In this document: positions 1 through 5,054 of the stretch, in pieces
How positions within the stretch are numbered: position 1 is the stretch's first letter
How the letters are laid out: every line of letters starts with the position of its first letter
Source of the DNA: Actinomycetota bacterium
GTDB taxonomy: Bacteria; Actinomycetota; Actinomycetes; Mycobacteriales; Micromonosporaceae
Length of the DNA: 5,054 nucleotides
Assembly (NCBI GenBank): GCA_005885115.1
Contig: VAXX01000076.1
Span: 1 to 5,054 of the forward strand
Reading direction: 5' to 3'
Position numbers and translations under genes: made by a program
The notes under the pieces: generated by a model
Databases searched by the model: none
Told to the model about the DNA's origin: nothing
What the model saw: the letters and a program-made list of their open reading frames with translations, nothing else

Positions 1-43
1 GGCATCACAGCGCTATCGGCGCTGACGTGCGATGCGGGACGCT

Positions 44-78
44 GCGAAGGCCCCGACCGGCATGGTCGGGGCCTTCGC
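44..78. terminator. Probable bidirectional intrinsic terminator, perfect 15-bp stem
   Basis: The arms GCGAAGGCCCCGACC (44-58) and GGTCGGGGCCTTCGC (64-78) are exact reverse complements around a 5-nt loop (59-63). The stem includes an AAGGCCCC / GGGGCCTT core, a layout common in actinobacterial terminators, and neither side has a long T run. It lies 178 bp past the stop of the dehydrogenase gene on the minus strand. Because the stem is symmetric it could also serve a plus-strand gene ending just left of the window. The stem is seen directly; its termination role is inferred. Confidence 0.75.
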
Positions 79-105
79 CCGCGTCAAGACAGTGTGTGGA
101 AACAC

Positions 106-141
106 CGGCGCCCGGGCCGGCGGGCGCCGCCCCGGGCGCCG
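106..141. terminator. Long GC-rich hairpin downstream of the dehydrogenase gene
   Basis: An 11-bp outer stem, CGGCGCCCGGG (106-116) with CCCGGGCGCCG (131-141), encloses one C-C mismatch (117/130). Inside that is a 4-bp inner stem, CGGC (118-121) with GCCG (126-129), closed by a 4-nt loop (122-125). The whole is a nearly unbroken 15-bp helix. On the minus strand it is the first very stable hairpin after the stop codon at 256, about 114 nt downstream. It is therefore a candidate transcript end or 3' stabiliser for the two-gene unit. It lacks a U tract, so its role is inferred. Confidence 0.5.
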
Positions 142-255
142 ACCGCCGGCTACAGGTGCACCTGGCCGAGCGGCGCCCGGTGGCTACGGAACGCGTTCCC
201 AGCCCGGGGCGCACGGCACGGGTGCCGAGTGGCAGCTGGGCGCTGCGTCTGCCGG
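142..255. other. Non-coding 3' region rich in short palindromes
   Basis: No reading frame here has a ribosome binding site or a recognisable product. The stretch contains two perfect 12-bp palindromes, CAGGTGCACCTG (153-164) and GGAACGCGTTCC (188-199), with centres 35 bp apart. It also has a 6-bp inverted repeat CGGCAC/GTGCCG with a 2-bp centre (214-227) and a small hairpin GCAGC/GCTGC (232-246) just past the dehydrogenase stop codon. High GC makes some of this likely by chance. I assign no function; the symmetric sites could be protein-binding sites or parts of the mRNA tail. Confidence 0.4.
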
Positions 256-2316
256 TCAGGGGTCGTTGACCTCGACGTGCAGGATGGCGCAGTCGCTGTT
301 GTTTGGAGTGCTGTCCTTGTCGCCGCCGTTACTGGTGGTCAGCCACAGGCCCCCGGCCGGGCTCGGCTCGACGGTACGCAGCCGCCCGTACGTACCCGTG
401 AAGTACGCCCGTGGCGTCGTGGTGGTGGTACCCGTGATCCGCATCTGCCACAGCTGGGTCCCGCGTAGCGCAGCCATGTACAACGTGTTGTCGACGATGG
501 CCAGGCCGCTCGGTGAGGCGTCCGCGACCGGCCAGGTCTGTACCGGCGCGATGAACGTGGGGTCGTCGCAGGCGCCGGCGGTCCCCTCGCAGGCCGGCCA
601 ACCATAGTTGCCGCCCTCGCGGATCAGATTGAGTTCATCCATGATCGAGTTTCCGAGTTCGGCCTCCCAGAGCCGGCCCCGGTTGTCGAAGGCGAGACCT
701 TCGACGTTGCGGTGCCCGTAGCTCCACACGTACTTGCCGGGGAACGGGTTGTCGGCGGGCACCGAGCCGTCCGGATTCAGGCGCAGGATCTTGCCGTTGA
801 GTGAGTTGAGGTTCTGCGCGTTCGCGCCGTTCTGCGCGTCGCCGGTGGACGCGTAGAGCTTGCCGTCCGGCCCGAACCGCAGCCGCCCACCGTTGTGGAA
901 CTTGTTCCTCGCGATCCCGGACAGCAGTACCTGCTCAGAGGTCAGGTCCAGGGCGCCGTTGAGGTACCTGATCCGGACGATCCGGTTGTCGGTCGCGGTG
1001 GTGTGGAACAGGTACAGCCAATGGTCGATGCCGAACCACGGCGACAGCGCCAGGCCCAGCAGGCCACCCTCGCCGTCGGTGCCGGAAACCCCCGGCACAG
1101 TACCGACAACGGTCTTCACCCCGTCGGCGGTGACGCGTACGACGTTGTGCGTGTCCCGCTCGTTCATCAGCGCGGACCCGTCGGGCAGGAAAGCCAGGCC
1201 CCACGGGATGTCGGTGTCGGTGGCGATCGGGGTGACCTGGCCGACCCGGTCGTGGCCGTGCCGGGTGCTCGCCGTCACCGGAGGGCTGGCCGGCGAGATG
1301 TTGTGCGCGGCGTCCGACGCGGTCACCGTGAAGGTGTACGCGGTGGCCGGAGCCAGACCGGAGATGGTCGCCGAGGTTGTGGTCGAGGTGCCCACCCGGG
1401 TACCGGCGAGGTAGACGGTGTAGCCCACCACGCCGACGTTGTCGGTCGAGGGGTTCCAGGCGAGCGAGATGCTGTTCGCCGTGACCGCCGCGACCCGGAC
1501 GGTGCTCGGCGCGGTCGGCGGGTCCCGGTCGATGACCAGCCCCGGAGTTGTCGCGGTCACCGTGGCGCTGGCCGGCGAGACGTTGCCGGCGCCGTCGCGG
1601 GCGTTGACATAGAAGCCGTACGAGGTGTTCGGCGTCAGCTTCGTGACCGTGGTGGCGAAGGTGTGGCCGTCCACCGACTTGACGAACTGGCCCTGCTGGT
1701 ACACGTCGTACGCGGTCACCCCGACGTTGTCCGTGGCGGCGCTCCAGGCCAGCGAGACGCTGGTCGCGGTTACCTCGGTGACCGTCGGATCGAGGGGAGC
1801 GGACGGTGGCTGGGTGTCCACCACACCGCCACTGCCGTACACCTGGAACTCGGCCAGCCCGTACCCGTCGAACGGTCGGCACGGCCGGGTGGCGTACACC
1901 CGCACGAACCGGCCGAACCCGGTGACCGTCAGGCTCTCGGTCCCTCCGTGGCCGTCGGTGGTGCCGGCGACGGTGGTCCACCACACGCCTTCGGGCGAGG
2001 TCTGCACCCGGTACGTGGTCGCGCATGAGGCCGTCCAGGACAGGATCACGCGGGTGACCGTGGACATCGCCCCGAGATCGACCGACAGCCACTGCACCGG
2101 GCTCCGGTCACTGTGCCAGGCGGTCGTGGCGGCACCGTCCACCGCGTTCGTCGCCACCCACCCGGGTCCGGCCTCGCTGGCGGCCGTCGCCGGCCGGCCC
2201 TGGGACAGCAGCGTCTCGCTGTCCGCGTACGCCAGTGGTATCCGCCACCCGGCCAGTCCGACCACCAGCGCGAGTCCCGCGCCGACCGCCGCCGCCGACC
2301 ACCGGTGTGTCGTCAC
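256..2316 (-). CDS. Secreted PQQ-dependent sugar dehydrogenase with discoidin and two FN3 domains
   Basis: This 686-residue exported protein is predicted to oxidise an aldose or similar sugar outside the cell using pyrroloquinoline quinone. Residues 1-31 form a Sec-type signal peptide (R5, hydrophobic 8-23, cleavage after A-Y-A). Residues 33-161 are an F5/8 type C (CBM32-like) domain ending GYGLAEFQVYG, with Cys98 and Cys146 a possible disulfide. FN3 domains occupy about 170-257 and 265-351. Residues 356-686 are the glucose/sorbosone dehydrogenase beta-propeller, with PWGLAFLPDG (371-380), GGLLGLALSP (417-426), HNGGRLRFGPDG (474-485), GHRNVEGLAFD (534-544), DELNLI (560-565) and NYGWP (570-574). 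His474 fits the catalytic His of soluble glucose dehydrogenase, and R645-x-R647 fits its PQQ-contacting Arg pair. There is no CxxCH haem motif. The start is GTG, chosen for the GGGGAGG site 5 nt upstream and the signal peptide that follows. It lies 23 bp after the GH28 gene, so the two are probably co-transcribed. The family call is strong; the sugar and the electron acceptor are unknown, and PQQ binding itself is inferred. Confidence 0.9.
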   Translation of the reverse strand: MTTHRWSAAAVGAGLALVVGLAGWRIPLAYADSETLLSQGRPATAASEAGPGWVATNAVDGAATTAWHSDRSPVQWLSVDLGAMSTVTRVILSWTASCATTYRVQTSPEGVWWTTVAGTTDGHGGTESLTVTGFGRFVRVYATRPCRPFDGYGLAEFQVYGSGGVVDTQPPSAPLDPTVTEVTATSVSLAWSAATDNVGVTAYDVYQQGQFVKSVDGHTFATTVTKLTPNTSYGFYVNARDGAGNVSPASATVTATTPGLVIDRDPPTAPSTVRVAAVTANSISLAWNPSTDNVGVVGYTVYLAGTRVGTSTTTSATISGLAPATAYTFTVTASDAAHNISPASPPVTASTRHGHDRVGQVTPIATDTDIPWGLAFLPDGSALMNERDTHNVVRVTADGVKTVVGTVPGVSGTDGEGGLLGLALSPWFGIDHWLYLFHTTATDNRIVRIRYLNGALDLTSEQVLLSGIARNKFHNGGRLRFGPDGKLYASTGDAQNGANAQNLNSLNGKILRLNPDGSVPADNPFPGKYVWSYGHRNVEGLAFDNRGRLWEAELGNSIMDELNLIREGGNYGWPACEGTAGACDDPTFIAPVQTWPVADASPSGLAIVDNTLYMAALRGTQLWQMRITGTTTTTPRAYFTGTYGRLRTVEPSPAGGLWLTTSNGGDKDSTPNNSDCAILHVEVNDP
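1264..1809 (-). repeat. Tandem pair of FN3-domain coding repeats, 96-codon period
   Basis: Two fibronectin type III domains lie side by side in the dehydrogenase gene. The motif TDNVGV recurs at residues 195-200 and 291-296, exactly 96 residues (288 bp) apart. Each is preceded by S(V/I)SLAW and followed by a Y-x-VY strand. The DNA is clearly related around 1434-1490 and 1722-1780 but has diverged, so this is an old domain duplication or ordinary family resemblance, not a recent copy. The pair probably acts as a spacer between the carbohydrate-binding domain and the enzyme. Confidence 0.8.
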
Positions 2317-2321
2317 AGCTG

Positions 2322-2328
2322 CCTCCCC
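2322..2328 (-). promoter_or_regulatory. Ribosome binding site of the dehydrogenase gene
   Basis: On the minus strand the site reads GGGGAGG and lies 5 nt before the GTG at 2316. It decides the start: the reading frame stays open far upstream, but only as an overlap with the GH28 gene. The site fills most of the 23-bp gap between the two genes, and no terminator or promoter fits there, which supports one transcript. Confidence 0.8.
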
Positions 2329-2339
2329 AGGTCGGTCGG

Positions 2340-4583
2340 TCAGAGCACGAGGATCACGTACATGTCGGCGGTCGTCGTCGCGGCCGGGCCCAGCGGTACC
2401 GGTCCGGCGGCGAAGGGCCTGGTGTAGATCTCGAAGCGGCGGAACGTGGTGCCGCCCTCGAAGTCCGACAACTGGGTACCGGTGTCGGTCCAGCTCGCGT
2501 CGATCCAGGGCGGGATGGCCTGCCGGGTGTCGACCGCGACGGCGATGGTGGCCGGTGCGGTGATGGTGAACGTCACCAACGGGTCGGCCGTCGCCTTGGC
2601 CGAGTTGTTGGCGGTACGGATCCAGCGTGCGCCGATCACCGGGGCCGGGATGCCGGGCAGGGTGTACGTCCGGTCGCCGTACAGGACGACGCCGGGCTGC
2701 AGGTTGGACTGGACGGACCAGTTCGCGGCGTTGGCCGGGTCGGCCACGGTCAGCCCGGTGATGGTCAGGTCGACGCCGCCGGTGACCGTCAGGCCGGCCT
2801 GGGCGTACTGGGTCGCGCCCGGGTCCGACCCGACGACGGTGATCCGGTACGGGTCGTTGCGCGTGGTCGGTTGCGTGGTCACGGTCATCGTGGCGTCGTG
2901 TCCGGGCTGGACCGGGTTCGGGTTGAAGGTGACCTGAGCCCCGGGCGGCGCTCCGGTGGCGGTCAGCGTCACCGGGCCCGGCCGGCCCGAGGCCACCCCC
3001 GTGTGCACGGTGTACGTCACCGACGAGCCGGCGGTACCGGTCTGGGCGGCCGGCGTCACGCCGAGGGTGAAGTTGTCCACGCCCGCGACGCACGCCGGGG
3101 TCGACCCGGGCGTACTCAACCGCGACGCCCCGCCGGTACCGGTACGGCTGCCCGCCGTGCAGTACCCGGCCACCGACTGGAACCCCACGTCGAACGGGCT
3201 GCCGGTTCCCCGCTGGACGGTCACGTGGTGGAGGGAGACCCGGCTGCCGGTGTTCGCGATGATGGCCGGCCGCGCGTCGTCGGCGGCCAGGTCGAACCTG
3301 CTGTTGTCGAATGTCACCCCGACCACGTTGTGCAGATAGAACCCGTACGCGGGGCGGGTGCTGAGGCTGTTGGGGTTGTAGTCCCCGTTGTCGGACGGCA
3401 GTGCGTTGGGGTCCATCGCCGGGCGCCCGCCGGGCAGGGTCAGCTGTACGTTCTGGAAGGTGACGTCGCTGATCTCGTGTCCCGGCTGCCCCCACAGCGT
3501 CGGGCTGAACACCCCGGCCTGCGTACCGGTGATGTTCGTGTAGTGAATGTCGCTGATGCTGCCGATCCCCGGACTGTTCCCACAGCGGTGCCGCGCGCCG
3601 ACCTTCTCGGTGATCGGTGACGCGGTGCCCGACAGGGTGATGTCGTTGTAGTACACATGCGAGATGTGCGCGCCGTCCATCGACACCATGCCGAGCCCGG
3701 ACTTGCCGGCGCCGGTGATGGTGATGTGTGAGAACCAGTAGTTGGAGAAGTCGCCGCACGTCTCCGACCCGAACATCAACCCGTTGCAGCACCGTGCCGA
3801 CAGGTGTGCGTTGAGGACTGTCACGTTGCCGTTGGGCAGGGTCGCGCCCAGCGCCCAGTCGCTCTTGAAGGCGAGGGCGTCGTCGTTGGCGGCGATGTTC
3901 GCATTGGTGATGAGTACGTCCCGGGTGCTGATGACGTTCCACCCGTCCCGATCGCTGGCCGTGTCGATGGTCAGGTGATCGGAGACCACGTGGTCGCAAC
4001 CGTTGGTGAGCATCGCGAAGTGCCCACCCCGGCGCAGCGTGATGCCGTTGACGGTCAGCCCGGTGCAGCGGGTCAACGCGATCAGCTTGTCCGCCTGCCC
4101 CGGCTTCGGGTTACCCGTGATGAAATGGCCGCCTCCGTCGATCACACCGGAACCGGTGAAGCCGATGTTGGTGAGGTTGTCGCCCCAGATCATCGCGTCG
4201 TGGAAGTGGCTGTGGCCGAAGTCCTGGAACGCGTCGTTGGGGTTCGGCTCCGGCACGTCATAGCCGCTCGCCGCGCCGAGCAGGGTCGAACCGGCATCCA
4301 GGAGCAGCGTCACGTTGCTCAACAGGTGGATCGACCCGCCGGCCAGGTAGGTACCCGCGGGGAATTCGACGGTTCCGCCGCCGGCGCCGTTCGCCGCGGC
4401 GATGGCCGCGTTGACCGCGGGCGTGTCGTTGGTGATCCCGTCGCCCGTCGCGCCGAAGGTACGCACGTTGAACACGCTCGCGGCCGGAGATGTCGCCGCC
4501 GAGGCCGACCCCGTCCAGCCCGCCGATACCAGCGCCAGCGCGGCCAGGGCGGCCGCCGTTCTCGCCACCCGAATCCCCGCCAT
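2340..4583 (-). CDS. Secreted GH28-type (polygalacturonase-like) beta-helix glycosidase with C-terminal modules
   Basis: This 747-residue exported protein probably hydrolyses a uronic-acid- or rhamnose-containing plant polysaccharide such as pectin. Residues 1-29 are a Sec signal peptide (R5, R8, hydrophobic 10-21, cleavage after A-S-A). The beta-helix spans about 36-475. It opens with FNVRTFGATGDGITNDT (38-54) and GGTVEFPAGTYL (69-80), as bacterial GH28 and pectate-lyase-3 proteins do. The catalytic region has DRDGWN (211-216) and NDDALAFKSD (233-242). Asp213 to Asp234 is 21 residues, the same spacing as Asp180 to Asp201 in Aspergillus niger endopolygalacturonase II. The usual GHG appears replaced by CNG (266-268), and the RIK motif is not recognisable. 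A Gly/Ser/Thr linker (477-497) leads to an Ig-like domain (about 503-601) and a final module (about 603-747). The ATG at 4583 is preceded by AAGGAGG with a 6-nt gap. Family placement is confident, but the exact substrate is not, and rhamnogalacturonan or another polymer is possible. Confidence 0.87.
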   Translation of the reverse strand: MAGIRVARTAAALAALALVSAGWTGSASAATSPAASVFNVRTFGATGDGITNDTPAVNAAIAAANGAGGGTVEFPAGTYLAGGSIHLLSNVTLLLDAGSTLLGAASGYDVPEPNPNDAFQDFGHSHFHDAMIWGDNLTNIGFTGSGVIDGGGHFITGNPKPGQADKLIALTRCTGLTVNGITLRRGGHFAMLTNGCDHVVSDHLTIDTASDRDGWNVISTRDVLITNANIAANDDALAFKSDWALGATLPNGNVTVLNAHLSARCCNGLMFGSETCGDFSNYWFSHITITGAGKSGLGMVSMDGAHISHVYYNDITLSGTASPITEKVGARHRCGNSPGIGSISDIHYTNITGTQAGVFSPTLWGQPGHEISDVTFQNVQLTLPGGRPAMDPNALPSDNGDYNPNSLSTRPAYGFYLHNVVGVTFDNSRFDLAADDARPAIIANTGSRVSLHHVTVQRGTGSPFDVGFQSVAGYCTAGSRTGTGGASRLSTPGSTPACVAGVDNFTLGVTPAAQTGTAGSSVTYTVHTGVASGRPGPVTLTATGAPPGAQVTFNPNPVQPGHDATMTVTTQPTTRNDPYRITVVGSDPGATQYAQAGLTVTGGVDLTITGLTVADPANAANWSVQSNLQPGVVLYGDRTYTLPGIPAPVIGARWIRTANNSAKATADPLVTFTITAPATIAVAVDTRQAIPPWIDASWTDTGTQLSDFEGGTTFRRFEIYTRPFAAGPVPLGPAATTTADMYVILVL

Positions 4584-4589
4584 GGGTAT

Positions 4590-4596
4590 CCTCCTT
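4590..4596 (-). promoter_or_regulatory. Ribosome binding site of the GH28 gene
   Basis: On the minus strand this reads AAGGAGG, a near-perfect match to the anti-Shine-Dalgarno sequence, 6 nt before the ATG at 4583. It fixes the start there. A GTG 13 codons upstream (4622) would overlap the predicted -10 box and would put five arginines ahead of the signal peptide. Confidence 0.9.
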
Positions 4597-4620
4597 CGGC
4601 GCCGATCAGAGTCGATCGTC

Positions 4621-4650
4621 ACGCTATGGCCCGGTAATCGGGATGGTCAA
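4621..4650 (-). promoter_or_regulatory. Putative sigma-70-type (HrdB-like) promoter for the GH28-dehydrogenase unit
   Basis: Read on the minus strand, TTGACC (4650-4645) matches the -35 consensus in five of six bases. It is followed after 18 nt by TAGCGT (4626-4621), which fits the actinomycete TAnnnT -10 pattern. Transcription would start near 4614, giving a leader of about 30 nt before the ATG at 4583. The spacer holds a small inverted repeat, CCCG-GTAAT-CGGG (4630-4642), and upstream of the -35 lies the near-palindrome GGATTTCGATTCC (4659-4671). Either could be an operator for a sugar-responsive repressor, but I recognise no specific one. Confidence 0.6.
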
Positions 4651-4696
4651 TGATCGGTGGATTTCGATTCCTTTGAGCGGAAGACATCACCGGGCG

Positions 4697-5054
4697 CTAT
4701 GCGGCGGTCGGGCAGCCGGGGCCACCGGACGGGCGCGGCGGGGTACCGCCGCCGTTCGGGTACTCCCGGCCGACCCACATCTCGTCAATCTTCAGTTTGT
4801 TGTAGAACTCCGGCAGGCTGGGGGAGGACCAGTTGCTGGTGACCGTCAGCCGGACGAAGCGGGCCTTGTCCACGTTGAGATCGACGAACTGCACCGCGCG
4901 GGCGCTGGGCATCGTGGCACAGCCGATCACCCTGGTCCAGGTGACCCCGTCGGTACTCACGTCCACCCCGTACCCCTTGATCCGCGCTGAGTCCTCCAGG
5001 TGCCCGAATGACTTGCGGGGCTGAGTGGACGACCACTCCCGCTGGTTGACGGCC
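4697..5054 (-). CDS. C-terminal end of a probable secreted glycosidase, discoidin-type domain (partial)
   Basis: The last 118 codons and TAG stop of a gene that begins beyond the right edge. Residues 1-94 of the visible part look like an F5/8 type C (discoidin) beta-sandwich. Landmarks are AVNQREW at the edge, DSARIKGYGVDVSTDG (residues 21-36), a VQFVDL strand, ARFVRLTV (residues 64-71) and KLKIDEMWVG near the end. Such domains usually bind carbohydrate and sit at the C terminus of extracellular hydrolases. From memory, an AVNQREW-type discoidin occurs in actinobacterial alpha-L-fucosidases (GH29), so that is one guess for the missing catalytic part, at low confidence. A short Gly/Pro-rich tail ends the protein. 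It lies 113 bp upstream of the GH28 gene in the same direction. I see no hairpin between them, so read-through is possible even though the GH28 gene appears to have its own promoter. Confidence 0.75.
   Translation of the reverse strand, partial: AVNQREWSSTQPRKSFGHLEDSARIKGYGVDVSTDGVTWTRVIGCATMPSARAVQFVDLNVDKARFVRLTVTSNWSSPSLPEFYNKLKIDEMWVGREYPNGGGTPPRPSGGPGCPTAA

Noticed and set aside
8..24. Small hairpin CAGCGC-TATCG-GCGCTG
   Set aside because: A 6-bp stem at this GC content is common by chance and no role can be assigned from the window edge.
2..25. Possible C-terminal end of a plus-strand gene (TGA at 23-25) just before the hairpin at 44-78
   Set aside because: The placement would suit a convergent gene and a shared terminator, but only seven codons are visible and nothing supports that they are coding.
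256..2316. Haem-binding cytochrome domain in the dehydrogenase
   Set aside because: I looked for CxxCH and found none; the cysteines (98, 146, 576, 583, 676) do not form a haem motif.
895..3620. Long plus-strand open frames (895-2028, 2235-3620) and the minus-strand frame 935-2092
   Set aside because: They are antisense or out-of-frame shadows of the two large genes, rich in Arg, Gly and Val without domains or ribosome binding sites.
2317..3999. Upstream extension of the dehydrogenase reading frame into the GH28 gene
   Set aside because: The frame is open because of codon bias. Its translation is Arg/His/Pro-rich with no domain, it overlaps a clear GH28 coding sequence, and a good ribosome binding site plus signal peptide mark the true start at 2316.
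4584..4622. Alternative GH28 start at the GTG at 4622
   Set aside because: It would overlap the predicted -10 box, add an arginine-rich stretch before the signal peptide, and ignore the AAGGAGG site placed for the ATG at 4583.
3804..4637. Plus-strand open frame opposite the GH28 N-terminal half
   Set aside because: It is complementary to conserved beta-helix coding sequence and its translation has no recognisable fold or start signal.

Overview
The window looks like a stretch of a high-GC actinomycete chromosome. Codon third positions are strongly GC-rich, Shine-Dalgarno sites are strong (AAGGAGG, GGGGAGG), and the proteins are large, exported and multi-domain, carrying F5/8 type C (discoidin, CBM32-like) and fibronectin type III modules. 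A Micromonosporaceae- or Streptomyces-like soil organism is my inference; nothing here fixes the genus.

Everything coding lies on the minus strand, so the order of transcription runs from right to left. At the right edge (4697-5054) is the last 118 codons of a gene ending in a discoidin-type domain, probably the tail of a secreted glycoside hydrolase. A 113-bp gap follows, holding a good sigma-70-type promoter (4621-4650) and a strong ribosome binding site. Next is a 747-residue exported right-handed beta-helix protein of the GH28 (polygalacturonase-like) type with two C-terminal beta-sandwich-like modules (2340-4583). After 23 bp comes a 686-residue exported protein (256-2316): signal peptide, discoidin domain, two FN3 domains and a C-terminal PQQ-dependent sugar dehydrogenase (glucose/sorbosone dehydrogenase) domain. 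The last 255 bp (1-255) hold no supportable gene but are dense in inverted repeats, including a perfect 15-bp terminator-like stem and a second long GC hairpin.

The GH28 gene and the dehydrogenase gene are very likely one transcription unit: one promoter, a 23-bp gap with only a ribosome binding site, and hairpins only after the second gene. The simplest reading is an extracellular plant-polysaccharide (pectin- or hemicellulose-like) utilisation cluster. In it a hydrolase releases sugar and a carbohydrate-tethered dehydrogenase oxidises it at the substrate surface. Pairing a hydrolase with a module-bearing PQQ sugar oxidoreductase resembles in concept the fungal AA12 enzymes. The substrate and electron acceptor cannot be read from the sequence. 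I see no CRISPR array, insertion sequence, tRNA or rRNA.
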